64,000 nt of DNA from Eucalyptus grandis (GCF_016545825.1 NC_052618.1:18117561-18181560), one strand, 5' to 3'. Positions 11,626 to 23,236 are shown, counted from the first letter of the stretch. A program made the numbers and translations. Notes: generated from the letters alone by a model not told the origin.

Positions 11626-12977
11626 AGAGAAACTTACTATAACAAATATTTCCTTTTGAGACTTAATTGAATTAGCCTTTGTCCCGCCCCTCCCTTATCC
11701 TAAATCAAGACATTTCACCCCAAAATTTATTTTTAACCACATGGATTTAAATTTCAGTTCAAGATGATATATTTATATCTTAACTTTACCTCCAACAAAA
11801 AACGGATGGCACATTGGCAAATTAATTTTGTATAGGGTTTTTCCGTCTTTCTTTTTTGGACTTTACTAGCATAATAATCATTAGACTAGAGAATAACAGC
11901 TTGTTGTGAGTCATAAATTTTTGAAGGAATAGGCACCACAATAATTTATAATTATTTGTTATTTGGTTTTAATGATTCAAAATAAAATATTATTTTTATG
12001 ATAGATTAAAGACCGCCACCTAATCATTTCTCTTCTCTTTTTTTCCCCTTTCCCTTTTAGTTCTCTTCCCCCCATTTCCTTGTTCTTTTCCGAGCACCCC
12101 TTCTCCTCCGTCCACTGCACATCAAGCCAATCGGGGCTTGGTGGTTGCGTACGTAAATTTTACTAAAGCGAGCTTAATAGATGAGTGACTTGACCGAATT
12201 TCGACCGTTTATTTGATTTTTCATTTGTCAATGAATTAGAGAAGGTAAATTTAAGATGTTTTATCCTTAAATTTAGAATATGCTGCTGTAAATAATTTAC
12301 GATCTTTAAGAGAGGAGAGATAGTTAATTAAAAATAAGACTATATCTCTACTTAATTGACTTGTCGTCTAAATTGTTCGAATCAAAAGTATTTATATCAA
12401 AACAATACATATAGGAAAGTGAATAATATAATCTAATAAGGTTATTAGCTATTTTATAAAATATTATCCCTAATATCTCATAATATCTCTAACGATATTA
12501 TCTAATAAGGAAATCTCTAATATCCATAAACATTTGGAAATTAACAATGCATGTATATTATAAGAAGGTGAAACAGGCGAGGTGCACGTCGCCAATATTT
12601 ATGAGAGGTCTATAAGGTATTTAGTATTCCACGTTTCTTAGATGGATATATTATGTAGTATTGCCAGCCTAATAGTGCTGTTAACTAACGGTGCAATTCA
12701 TAGCACATGTTGAGAAAATATATTTTAAGAAACAAATCTACTCATATCATCCAAGCTGGAGATCTAAAGTTGGAGAAGCCACCGTTCCATGTGAAAAACT
12801 TACAATACCGTCACATAATCATTTCCCTCTAATATATGCGATCGTTCCTCCCATTACTTGAATCGGTATTAAAAAAATAATCTTGATGTGGAAGGTAGGA
12901 AATGGACATGTAACGGGTCTATTGCACGCAGTCTTAAGATGCATATTCCAGGACTCAAATATCGTCTTGGAACGCTC
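11626..12977. other. Intergenic DNA and upstream region of the BAHD gene
   Basis: AT-rich. A pyrimidine-rich block at 12028-12115 resembles one at about 14900-14985 (shared ATTTCCTT.TTCTT..C.GAGCACC), so it is probably a dispersed repeat. At 12420-12530 there are repeated 'CTAATATC/TATTATC' blocks. No gene is supported before the TATA box at 12978. Confidence 0.5.
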
Positions 12978-12984
12978 TATAAAA
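12978..12984 (+). promoter_or_regulatory. TATA box of the BAHD gene
   Basis: TATAAAA lies 89 bp upstream of the chosen ATG, placing a transcription start near 13010 and a 5' leader of about 55 nt. The flanking sequence (CTATAAAACGAGCA ... GACAGATC) is conserved at the promoter of the pseudogene near 23237, which supports a real promoter. Confidence 0.65.
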
Positions 12985-13066
12985 CGAGCATTGCACTGGA
13001 CAGATCTTGCATGCAACCATATTCACCATCCTCGTTTGACTAGATATCTTGAGAAGCAATACAAGC

Positions 13067-14377
13067 ATGAAGGTGGAAGTGCAATGGAAGAAGTTAGTCA
13101 AACCATCGATGCCGACGCCGAACAACCGGCAAAAATGGAAGTTAACATCGCTGGATCAGCTTCAAATGCCAATTTACATAGGCGTTATGTTCTCCTATAG
13201 AGATAATGCTGAGAACCCAGGAGTTGATATTTCTCAAAGGCTTCTCCAAATGGAAGAGTCACTTTCTGAAACCCTAACACTCTTTTATCCTATGGCAGGG
13301 AGGTATATTGAGGATGATGGTTGTTTTATTGACTGTAATGACCTTGGAGTTGAGTTCGTCCACGCCAAAGTGGGTGGCCAGATTGATAAGCTTCTCCATC
13401 GAGATCCCGACATTGATTTGCTCCAACGTTTGTCGAAGTACCCGACCGATGTAGCCGGCAATCCGTTAGTTGTGATCCAAGCGAATACGTTCGAGTGCGG
13501 CGGATTAGTGATTAGCATGCGCTTTACACACAAGATCGGTGACATGTACACCATGGCCATGTTCATCAATTCGTGGGCTACCGCTTGCCGAGGTAATGCA
13601 GACGCGATGGTCCATCCTAGTTTCGAGCTGTCATCTCTATTCCCAGTAAAAGAGTTGGCGGTTCCGATTTTGAGTCCACGACGTATTGGCAACCAGGAGC
13701 TCATCATGAGCAGGTTGAGGTTCAACGCCGATGCTTTATCGAAGCTGAAAGCCTTAGCTAGGGACAATGCAAAGGACTCGATGGCCAACGATTCCCAGCC
13801 TTCAAGGCTGGAGGTTGTTTCGGCACTACTAGGTAGGGCTTTCGTCAATATTTGCCGAAATAAACATGGCGAACAAAGGACTTTCTTAGTTTGTATGCCA
13901 GTTAACTTGCGTGAGAAGATCAATCTGGCGATACCCACGAATTCTTGTGGCAATCTTTTCGCCATCGTGTGGACGCGATCTGGTCAACCAACGGCCGGAA
14001 AAATTGAGTTGGAGTTCAACGGAATGGTGAATGTAATGCGCGATATGATAGCGGATGCCAAAACAAAGTACGCAACAGTAGTAGACGGGGATGAGTTATG
14101 CTCAATGGTGGGCAATTCTCTAGCCGAGTTTGTCAAAATTCTTGCCAGAGGCGAAGATTGTCTGTTTGGTTTTAGTAGCTGGTGCCGGTTGGGGCTATAC
14201 GAGAATGACTTCGGGTGGGGAAGACCGGTTCTCGTGAGCAACACACCGTCGAATTTTGTATCGATTTTTCTTATCGACGATGAAGAGAGCGGAGGAATCG
14301 ATGCATGGATAACCGTTGGCAAAGATGAGATGATTCTTCTTAAACAAGATCCGGAGATTCTGAAATTTACTTCCTAG
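13067..14377 (+). CDS. BAHD acyl-CoA-dependent acyltransferase (vinorine-synthase-like clade)
   Basis: An uninterrupted 436-residue frame. BAHD enzymes are cytosolic monomers that transfer an acyl group from acyl-CoA to an alcohol or amine on specialised metabolites. The catalytic HxxxD is present as HKIGD at residues 155-159. The structural DFGWG motif is exact at 381-385, preceded by SSWCR. The N-terminus (MKVEV, then KPS.PTP and LTSLDQL) fits the vinorine-synthase/acetyl-CoA alcohol acyltransferase group, and the length is normal. ATG 13067 is preferred because these family residues begin there; the frame stays open for six more codons upstream but only to a TTG. No intron is visible, as usual in this clade. 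Acceptor and acyl donor cannot be deduced. A damaged paralogue lies about 10 kb downstream on the same strand, so the locus arose by tandem duplication. Confidence 0.9.
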   Translation: MKVEVQWKKLVKPSMPTPNNRQKWKLTSLDQLQMPIYIGVMFSYRDNAENPGVDISQRLLQMEESLSETLTLFYPMAGRYIEDDGCFIDCNDLGVEFVHAKVGGQIDKLLHRDPDIDLLQRLSKYPTDVAGNPLVVIQANTFECGGLVISMRFTHKIGDMYTMAMFINSWATACRGNADAMVHPSFELSSLFPVKELAVPILSPRRIGNQELIMSRLRFNADALSKLKALARDNAKDSMANDSQPSRLEVVSALLGRAFVNICRNKHGEQRTFLVCMPVNLREKINLAIPTNSCGNLFAIVWTRSGQPTAGKIELEFNGMVNVMRDMIADAKTKYATVVDGDELCSMVGNSLAEFVKILARGEDCLFGFSSWCRLGLYENDFGWGRPVLVSNTPSNFVSIFLIDDEESGGIDAWITVGKDEMILLKQDPEILKFTS

Positions 14378-15784
14378 TCAGTGATAGAGATGTTGCCTGA
14401 TTATATCATTTGTGAAGTCATCGTTTCTGACAATAATGTAAAGTGGGACAATGAAAATGATGACCTCAAATCACTAGTATTTGTAACATCTGTTTGGTTT
14501 ATTCAAGAATGATGCTTCTTGTGAACAAGGTTAACTCTTAACCAATGTTTATGAACTTATTAATTACCTTATTACTGCATTTATTCATATCTTGCAAATG
14601 AGTTGACGTAATTGCATTTTATAGTACGATTGCTGCTGGAAATTCATTCGCTTAATGTTTTGAGTGGGTTTTTTTTTACCTTTCATACATATAGGGTTGG
14701 GAACCTAAAGTTTGGGAATGAATTTAATTTTTAAATTCACCTCCATCAGTGAAAACTCGTGTACCTACCAAACACTTAGCTTCCCTCTCCTCTCTCTCTA
14801 TTTTGTCAACCCAATGCATAGACTTGCTGCTGCGGCCGCGGTTGCTGCCTCCATCACTCCTTGCCCACCGTTTGGACGATCCACGTGACCTCCGAGACGG
14901 TTTTTTCTTTCCTTCGTTTTTTCACTCTTTTTTTCCTATTTCCTTATTCTTCTCTGAGCACCTCTTCCCTTTGCCTTCCGCACGTCACGTCAGCTGGCAA
15001 TAGCATTGCTTCATCGGCTACTGTTTTATTATTAGTAGGAATGTCAATGGGTTGGATCGGCCGGGTTTCAATGTTACCTAAACCCCCTAATCACAAGGAT
15101 TGTGTACTTTGTCGAACCTAACCTGACCTGAAACGTATAAGACCTGAAGCAAATCCGAGTTGGGTTGGGTTGGGTAGGTTAGGTCTATTCAGATGGGTTT
15201 TCGAAGAACAATAGATCTAGTATTTTCACACAAATTGGAAATAATAATTCTTGCTACTACAATTTCAAGGGCATTTCTATGTTTTGGCTTAAACCAATGA
15301 CCCAAAACTATTTGTCCAAACACAACCCACCCAAACTCTGAGATTTTCGGTGAAAACAGCTTGGATAGCACTAGGGCCATCAAATGGGTGAGTTTGGGTT
15401 CAGGTTTGGGTCGGGTCTAAAATGGTTTGATCCGTATTGACCTATTTAATTCGTTTTAACCTATTTTCATGTAATGTAAATTTGATGACTTATATTCGAC
15501 CCAATCCATAACCGACCCAACCCATATTACCGAAAATATATCAATATTTAACTCAATTTAGGTTAATTCACTCCAACACATTTAATTCACTTTAAGCTCT
15601 TCACATATATATTCATCGAAAAAAAAAACTTCACATCAAATTTAAAAGAAAATTAAACAATAAATAATTAGTAAATAAAATAAAAAAAATGTGAAAACCT
15701 TTAACTAAACCTAAGAAAGATTTTTTTAAAGGTGGTGTTGCTAAAATACTTTAATGCAATACATATTTTTTAAAATATAATTTT
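14378..15784. other. 3' flank of the BAHD gene and repeat remnants
   Basis: The first roughly 90 bp downstream of the stop are still alignable to the pseudogene's 3' flank. At 15036-15600 there is a dispersed repeat rich in GGGTTGGGT and GACCCAACCC motifs, with a TAGGAATGTCAA left end reminiscent of hAT termini. Open frames at 14749-15121 are low-complexity and pyrimidine-rich. No gene is supported. Confidence 0.45.
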
Positions 15785-16109
15785 TAATTGCTCTCTCTAT
15801 GTCTCTGTCTCTCTCTCTTTTGTCTCTGTCTCTTGTCCTCAATGGTTGGCATGGATGCCAATTAGGACATGAAAAGGTTGGGTCTATGGATGTTTTGCTC
15901 TGATACAACTATTGGTCATGTATGTCTTTACTCGTAGACTGAATGTATGTGGTGAGATTTTTTTTTAATTATTTTAGTTTAATATTATTAAGTGATTAAC
16001 ATTATTTGTTCTCTCTCTCTTTCTCGTCCTCAATGGTTGGCATGGATGCCAATCATCACATGTACTTGGTCTAGGAATGTTTTGCTCTAATACAAGTACC
16101 TATCATGCG

Positions 16110-16111
<2 letters not shown>

Positions 16112-16150
<39 letters not shown>
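16112..16150. repeat. (TC)n microsatellite
   Basis: An uninterrupted TC run of about 19 repeats inside the minisatellite, replacing the second half of one unit. Confidence 0.95.
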
Positions 16151-16154
<4 letters not shown>

Positions 16155-16541
16155 CTCAATAGTTGGCATGGATGCTAACTAGCACACGGAAAGACTTGGT
16201 CTAGGAATGTTTTGCTCCAATACAAGTACCTACCATACATGTATCTATTCGTAGATTGAATATATGGGGTGAGATTTTCTTTTTATTAATTAAAATTATT
16301 AAGCGATTAACTATATTTGCTCTCTCTCTCTCTCTCTCATCCTCAATAGTTGGCATGGATGCTAATTAGCACACGGAAAGACTTGGTCTAGGAATGTTTT
16401 GCTCCAATACAAATACCTACCATGCATGTATCTATTCGTAGATTGGATATATGTGGTGAGATTTTTTTTTTATTATTTTAATTTAATATTATTGTTTAAG
16501 CGATTAACTATATTTGCTCTCTCTCTCTCTCTCTCGATCTC

Positions 16542-16576
<35 letters not shown>
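16542..16576. repeat. (AC)n microsatellite
   Basis: An uninterrupted AC run of about 17 repeats, located where the unit would normally read CATCCTCAATAG. Confidence 0.95.
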
Positions 16577-16578
<2 letters not shown>

Positions 16579-17199
16579 ATGCATGTACCTTTTTATTATT
16601 TTAGTTTAATATTATTAAGTGATTAACTATATTTGTTCTCTCTCTCGCGAGTGCTCATGAGCACACGAAAAGGCTTGATCTATGAATATTTTGCTATAAT
16701 ACAAGTTACAGGACTGAATATATGCAATGAGATTTTCTTTTAATTATTTTAGTTTAATATTAATAAGTGATTAACTATATTTGTTCTTTCTTTTGTTTTC
16801 AAGTGGTTATAATTTGCAGCAATTTTTATATATGATTGAGGAATGAAATTCTGTGATTAAGATTTTTATGTTACATATATTGAATTTTTATTATTTATTT
16901 TATTTTGCGTGTTCATCTTTTATGGATTTTCGTGATTGATAAATGAAACTTTTGTTGTTTTGTTCGCTTTCGATTTGACTATAATTGAAACAAAAAAAAA
17001 ATGATAAAAAGAAAAAAAATTGGTTGGTTCTTGATTTTAGTCCAGAACCGATTGGTAAGGTAGATTCTAAGTTCCATGACATATATGGTAAATTATAGGT
17101 TCCAAAATTAGGAACCGGTCCCACTAGGTGGGTTACAAGTTATAGGTGAAACTTGAACTGGTCCCAATTGATAAGGTAGATTCTAAGTTCTAGATTAGT

Positions 17200-17475
17200 G
17201 AGGCTTGAGCCTTGCTAGATGTCGGCGAGGTTGAGGCCTCGCTAGATTGGCGAGCTCAAGCTTGCCCAACGCCGGCAAGCTCGAGGCTTGCCGGATATTG
17301 GCGAGCTCGAGCTTGCCCGATGCCGACAAGCTTGAGTCTTGCTACATCTGGTGAGGCTTGAGCCTTGCCAATCGTTGGGAAGGCCTTGGCCTCACTAGAT
17401 TGGCGAGATTGAGTTCATCCAATGCCGGCAAGCTTGAGCCTCTTGGCAATCATCAGCCATTGCCATGCCGGCCAA
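17200..17475. repeat. GC-rich degenerate tandem repeat
   Basis: Repeated blocks of roughly 40-50 bp of the form 'TTGGCGAGCTCAAGCTTGCC' + 'CAACGCCGGCAAGC' + 'TCGAGGCTTGCC'. It is followed directly by a purine run (GAGGAAGAAGAAAGGG...). The same GC-core plus purine-run arrangement occurs inside the fold-back elements at 395 and 8177. The 96-codon open frame over it is repeat-derived, not a gene. Confidence 0.65.
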
Positions 17476-18599
17476 CGACTAAGGAAGGAGGAGGAAGAAG
17501 AAAGGGAAAAAAAAAGAAGAATAAAAAGAACAAGAAAAGAAAATTAAAATACAAAAAAATAATCCTAATTTCGATTTTTATATTAAAAAAACATTTTTAT
17601 AAAGGGGGAAGAGAGAGTGTGAGGCTTGGGTTGGAAATGAGTGTTTAAGTGCAACTCATTTAAGACCCATTTAACTAATCTCTTCAAAATATAAGTGACC
17701 CATATATGATTTACTTCAAAATGTAAGTGACTCATATATGATCCCTTTATATAGGTTTAAGATTCATTTTGACATCTATATCCAAAGAGTGGATCAAAGA
17801 ACTTGCAGTCTGCCAGATTTATCAACATCTATAGCGCACTAAAGAAGGGTAGAAACCCCACTGACAAAATCATATGCAGCATAAATTAATTATTTGAAGT
17901 CTCTATGGCACAGAATCTTTTGATGAAGCATTTTATCGTTTAATACGCAATGTTGAAATCCGGAAAGATAAGAAATTCAGTCTAAGATTTTCTTTACTCA
18001 GCCTAAGTTTTTACACCATTTACCAAAACAGAAGCCTCTAACAAGCACATGAATACCTAAAGTAAGTCCATTGAAAATGACACTCCTCTCATCAACTTTG
18101 ACACATCCCTCTCACTGGGATAGAATAGAATGAACATAAAGAAAATCAAATCATAGATATCTATTATCAAACTAGTGCGACCATTTTCATCTTAAATCCA
18201 TTTCTAAAAAATTCTCACATAGCGAGAGATTGTGCTGAGAGACTATTACACTGTAAAATCTTAACTTGTGATTCACAACTTAATTGGAAAAATACATAAA
18301 CCAATGCTTGTGATGACGAATGAAATCAATTTCATGGTCAAGGAAGGGTGAAAACATAACATGAAGATCAAGATCCAATGTTTTATTCCACTATCAGCGA
18401 GTAAGAAGCCTAGCATCAGCAGAAGTTAAATTTATTAGAATCACCAGATGCTTGTTCCGCCAATGTCTTGCAAATCTATTGATCAAATACGCACAAAATT
18501 TGACCTTCACTGGCCAGTCGCATCAGAATGTGTCCTGATCACAATTACTTTCTCGCAATAGAAAAATGGAAAATGAACGGAGCTGGCCAAGGAGTTATA
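17476..18599. other. Intergenic DNA
   Basis: Contains short repeats of 'AATATAAGTGACCCATATATGAT' type at 17685-17740. The rest is plain AT-rich sequence with no supported gene. Confidence 0.45.
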
Positions 18600-19250
18600 T
18601 TAAAACTTAGACAACACCATATACAAGATCTGTATCAGAATGTTCTGCGTCAACAGCAACCAGGGTGCTGCTAGACAAAAAGCCAACAGTTATTTAGTTT
18701 ACTCAGACGGGAATTCTGTCACTGCGAGATATGAACCGAACTCTTATGAGTCAAAGGACCTGAGAGTCATCGGCAGCTTGTATGGAACAGTAACCTCCAC
18801 TTTATCAATCCAAAAGACATTCATGCAGCAGATAAAACGCGACGACTTGATTCTTGTTTAAGACCCACTGAGTGGATCTTTATCAGGAAAAAACCTGGAC
18901 GATTCGCATGTAGCCCAACAGCTCATATTTGATTTGACACCGAAATGAATCACAAAGGAGCAAAAAGGAAAAAAAGTCTCAGAGACGCTCGGACGAAGTA
19001 GAAGGAAAGAGAGTTGAGAGAGTGAGTGGGGCGAAAGAGAGGGTTTTGTCTTGCTCGTGCAGAGAGAGAGAGAGAAGGGGAGAGAGTCGAGAGTGAGGGA
19101 GAAGGCGTAGGAGCACGAGAGTGAGGGAGAAGTCGTACTAGCACAATTGCTGGGCCAAGCTTGGGTTTAATCTGGGGTTTCGTCTTGCTCGTGCACAGAG
19201 AGACAGAGGAGGAAGGGAGAGGGAGATCAGGCCTGTGCTCCAGGTAGTGT
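18600..19250 (-). other. Possible transcribed remnant or 5' leader on the minus strand
   Basis: Read on the minus strand, 19250 to 18950 is a CT-rich, leader-like sequence with an internal duplication: GCACGAGCAAGAC occurs at about 19190 and 19055, and CTCCCTCACTCTCG occurs twice. It then runs into less biased sequence (18950-18600) with short open frames on both strands, including 73 codons at 18640-18861 on the plus strand. I recognise no protein. It may be an untranslated exon, a long non-coding RNA or a captured transcript fragment. Confidence 0.25.
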
Positions 19251-21400
19251 TATATAACCTAGCCCTACCCAACTCTAATAATACCCACAACTAAAAACCT
19301 TTACCCAAAGAAAACTAGGCATGGCTCCAAAATACTACAAATTTTCAAGTAGGGTGGTAGGTTTGGGCTGGGTTGGGCTGGATTGGGCTTTTTGACACCC
19401 ACTTGTTATTCTAGACAAAAAGGTTTCACCAATCATGAGAAAGAAATATAAAAAGGTACCACAATCATGTTATTTTGATTAGTAATTGTTTATCAATTTT
19501 TTTTAAGGAAAAAGGTTATCAAAATGTGACATCCCGATTTTCCAATTCTATTTTCAATAAATTGATACGGGCATTTCGTTGGCACGCATATAGTTCTTTT
19601 CCTTGAGTTGGCCACTCATGTGGAAACTAGTCTATCGGGGAGAAAGTCAGAAGAGTTTCTAATGCATCGACTTCGAGAATTTGACCGGGAAGCGACATTT
19701 CGGCGAGCTAGTCTGCAAGGGTCATTACGGCACAATTAAAATCGATTAGAGATCGGGGAATAGGTCGACTCGACGGAGGCATGTGATCGGGTGTGGGTGA
19801 TTCCACCGGATCGCACAATTCTTGTCGATCGATCTTTGGACCGACTTTTCTATCGATTGGGTACCTGTTTTCCTATTTGAAACCTTGAGATTACCCCGAC
19901 AACCGAAAGTCGCCAATGTTTCAAAGATGTACATCGTGGCTTGAGATGATCAACCACGAGGTCAAATGCATGAAAATTTCTAAAGGCTACCCGGTAGGTT
20001 GGGCTGCACTAGTATCATGCCAAAGTGAAATTAACCGTGGAATTGAGATTGAATTCAAAAATTAGAAGTGCGGTATGTCACAAATCATTTTAGGATCATT
20101 GATTTACCTTTGGAAGATTTTTCATGCAAGCCGAGTGTTTCGGCAAATTAATTAGAGAATGGCTAATTTGGCTCGAGAATTAGTAGGCCCGTCTTTGGCC
20201 GTGCTTATGGGACTTAAGTTGGTTCTATGGACAAGTGACGATGTAAATTGAAGTGTGGTGACATTGGATTAAGTTTATGACATTGGAAGAGAATTGAATG
20301 GAATTGGAGAAATTAGTGTACAAGAATGGACCACGGAAAATGAAATTTGCAACCATTGGAAGAGGTTGTGGAGGATTGGGTGAGTGGAGTGTAATGTCAC
20401 CCATGATGTCATGGTGGTGGGCCATTGTGTGGGATTAAAAGAAAGAAAAAAAAGAGAAAAGAAAAAGGGTCCCATCTCTCTCTCTCCTCTTTCTCTCTCC
20501 TCCCTCTCTTCTTCCTCTCTCCCGTGTGATTCCTCCATGGGCATTTTCTTCTTCTTCTTCTTCGGACATCACGAGCAGCCGGCAACCCCGTCGCAGCCAC
20601 CGCCCGGCGAGATCCGTCGTTGCTCGTCGCCGTCGTCGGAGTCGTCGCCGTCCACGCCCGGGCCGCCGATGCAAGCCCAGTCGGCTCGTCGCTCCTCCAC
20701 AGCGTCCCGAGATCTCGTGCAGCGGTGACCCGGAACCCGGTCGAGCTTGACGCCGCACGCTCGTCGCGAGCTCGCCGTCGCTGCCGTCCACCCGCGCTCG
20801 CCCGCGCTTGGCCGACGCCCGGCCGTCTCCGTGGCCTCTGCTCGTGCATCTCGGGGGCTGTTCGGCCAGCTCGGACCGCGATTCAGCCACCTCGGCCACC
20901 GTGAAGCCCGCCTAGGTCCGGTTTAGCTCCTCCGCCCATTCCCGACCCCAACCAGCCCGGATCTGCTCATTTCGGTTCCAAATCCAGCAGCGAGCGAGAG
21001 AGTTGGAAAATGGGTATGCAGCGGACGTTTGGCTCGTTTTGGCCGCCTTCCACAGCCCGGATGCTCGGCCCGCCTTGAGGAAAGCCGATCCTCGCGTCGT
21101 CCTCGTCGTTTTGGTTCGCTCGGCCCGCTAATCCGGTGAGTTTAGCTCACTAAACCTCGCTTAGAGGGTTAATTATGCTTAGGGTTTAGTTTATGTTAAG
21201 TATTATTAGGTTGTTAGTTTAGGTTAATTAAGAGTGGATTTGGTTAAGGTTGTGGTTTAATTTAAAGTGTGCTAACTAAGGGTAAGTAGGTTTATTTAAA
21301 ATAAGCCTTGATTTGACTTAAATGAATTTACTTTTGATTTATTTAAATGTTTCGAAATTATTATATGATTTAATAATATATTTTATTCGAAATTAATAAA

Positions 21401-21735
21401 ATATTATTATTTAATTATTTTCGGAATAAATTTAATTATTTATTAAATTCGAAAATTTTGTCGGGACCCTAAATTCTCAGAATTTCGTACCGGTCGGCTG
21501 ATTTGTGTAGCCAGATTTTGAAATTGATGATTGGCTATTATAAATCGAGTGTGGATTGTGAAAGATAGGGATATTATTATTTAATTATTTTCGGAATAAA
21601 TTTAATTATTAAATAAATTTCGAAAATTAAGTTGGAACCCTAAATTCTCAGAATTTTATGGTGATCGCTACGTGTATTCAGATTATGAATTTGATGATTA
21701 GATATTACAAATTGAGTGATGATTTGTGCAATTAA
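21401..21735. repeat. Two-copy tandem repeat, about 170 bp
   Basis: Both copies start ATATTATTATTTAATTATTT followed by TCGGAATAAATTTAATTATT. They share ACCCTAAATTCTCAGAATTT and the end 'TTTGATGATT...ATTA', with the second copy from 21571. It lies inside the solo-LTR-like element. Confidence 0.85.
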
Positions 21736-21765
21736 TTATTGAATTGTTGTGTGCTGGTTGAAAGA

Positions 21766-22055
21766 CTCGGGTCGCAGTAGTGGCTAGGCCGACTGGATCC
21801 TTATTCTTCTAGAAATGCCGTCAAGGGAGAGTGACGTGGCTCGAGTCGCAGTAGTGGCTAGGCCGACTGGACCTTTGTTCGTATAGAAATGCCGTCGGGA
21901 GAGTGACGTGGCTCGGGTCGCGGTAGTGGCTAGCCGATCGGGACCTTTGTTCTTATAGAAATGCCGTCAAAGAGAGTGACGTGGCTCCGGGTCGCGGTAG
22001 TGGCTAGGCCGAATGGGACCCATGCTCCTTCGGGGAATGCCGTCGGCGTAATGAC
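21766..22055. repeat. Four-copy tandem repeat, about 73 bp
   Basis: Copies start CTCGGGTCGCAGTAGTGGCT or close variants at 21766, 21840, 21912 and 21985. Each continues 'AGGCCGACTGGA', 'AGAAATGCCGTC' and 'GAGAGTGACGTGG'. Located in the right half of the solo-LTR-like element. Confidence 0.9.
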
Positions 22056-22753
22056 GAAGCCGCTGCTCTTGGGGGGGGAGCGTGCTGGCTATATGCCGGT
22101 AGATAGCCGGACTGCGAGTAGGCTATGCCCTTGCGTGGCAGTGATTAATAATTGGAATGTGTTAAGTGAGGCGTGATTTATATGAAAGTGATGACGTTCA
22201 ATTGTTTGAATTATTATTACTACCTGAGATTGTGTAATACGAATTGTGCTAACCTCCGCAAGGAAGAATTGGAGGCGGGTAAGTTCTCTTGTGATGTGGT
22301 TAGGCCACCTTTGGGCGTATTTTCTTTCTAATAGGGGTTTTAGGGAGTTGAACTTCTTGAGACGTTGTCTCGGTTATTGAATAACCATTTCAGGTCCCCT
22401 TGGTGGACGGAGAAAGCGCCAGATAGCTTTGGTTGGCCTTGAGGAGTTGCGAGAGGTGAAGTCATAAGAATTGGAGAATGTGTCCGACTTGTAGGTCGTA
22501 GGACAATTCCTTTTTAAGAACCGGTCTTTTGTAGACTTTTTGGCTGTAGGCTTCTGTTTGTAATTCTGTTGAATTATGGAAGTGTTATGTTGTGGTTTTG
22601 CTTCCTGCTTTTTCTATCCCGTATTTTATTGTCGGGGGTTTTATAGTACGTTCCGCTTGCAATAATAAATGAATGGGGTCGGCGACACTACTGGGAATGT
22701 CGCATTTGCATGACCAAGGTGGGATGTTGGCGCTTCGAGGTTCGGGCGTGACA

Positions 22754-23236
22754 CAAAAACTCTAAATTATATTCATTACGACATATGTTGATTTTAAGCA
22801 ATCTACCTACTCAGTTCGTATTTTAATTACCCAACCAGCACTAGATCTGAGAAGAATCAAAATAATGGACGATTAATTCAATTTGGACAAAGTCATCATT
22901 TTTATATTACTCTGAGGTTAGTGAACCACTGTCAAGTTAGTACGAAAGGAAATTTTTTCAAAAGTCCTAAACCTCCCGTCCGAAATCTTTCAATTTTTGT
23001 ATTACAAAGGTTTTTGACACTTACTTGTACTAGTTAAAATGTGCCAAACAAAATATATTATTTTTGGGTATGGAGCAATAGAATTATGCATCATTCATTA
23101 ATGTGACTGGATACAAGCAATATTTAAATAAATAAGCAGGATATATTCCAAATCTCTAACGTGACTCTCTATGTCAATTTCGTTGACCAATCTCATCATG
23201 CGTAGCACTTCAACATTTAAAATTGTTCGAGAAACC
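22754..23236. other. Upstream region of the BAHD pseudogene
   Basis: AT-rich with no open frame of note. It starts with the right-hand CAAAA target duplication of the solo-LTR-like element. Confidence 0.45.

Larger units (their letters stand above)
15785..16795. repeat. Minisatellite, about six units of roughly 190-230 bp
   Basis: The unit begins in a CT run and continues CATCCTCAATAGTTGGCATG, a 'TGGTCTAGGAATGTTTTGCT' block, 'CTATTCGTAGATTGAATATA' and 'TTAGTTTAATATTATTAAG'. Two good units (about 16150-16337 and 16338-16535) are nearly identical. An older unit lies at 15790-16020. A truncated one at 16020-16150 ends in a long CT run. Two deleted ones follow at 16535-16795. Units differ mainly in microsatellite length. 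Confidence 0.85.
19525..22753. mobile_element. 3.2-kb solo-LTR-like element with 5-bp TSD
   Basis: It starts TGTGACATCCCGA and ends TTCGGGCGTGACA, an imperfect terminal inverted repeat with TG...CA ends. It is flanked by a perfect 5-bp duplication CAAAA (19520-19524 and 22754-22758). No second copy of the ends occurs inside and no protein domain is visible, so it is best read as a solo LTR left by LTR-LTR recombination. A large non-autonomous element is the alternative. It holds a strongly GC-rich block (20540-21130), a duplicated AT-rich segment and a four-copy 73-bp repeat. Open frames of up to 154 codons over the GC-rich block occur on both strands and look spurious. Very long LTRs with such ends are usual in some Ty3/gypsy lineages, but the lineage is not established here. 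Confidence 0.75.

Noticed and set aside
15160..15180. TTGGG repeats resembling telomeric DNA
   Set aside because: The unit is not the plant TTTAGGG repeat, and the run is only a few units within a dispersed repeat with matching CCCAA motifs nearby.
17358..17648. 96-codon open frame
   Set aside because: It is produced by the GC-rich tandem repeat and the following purine run, ending in poly-Lys.
15036..17780. A 2.7-kb hAT-like element with TAGGAATGTCAA and TTTGACATCTATA ends
   Set aside because: The ends look alike, but the adjacent 8-bp flanks (ATTATTAG and TCCAAAGA) do not match and no transposase is visible.
20384..20904. Overlapping open frames of 74-154 codons on both strands over a GC-rich block
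   Set aside because: The frames are open because of GC content (few stops), are low-complexity Arg/Ser/Pro/Ala-rich, lie inside the solo-LTR-like element and show no domain.
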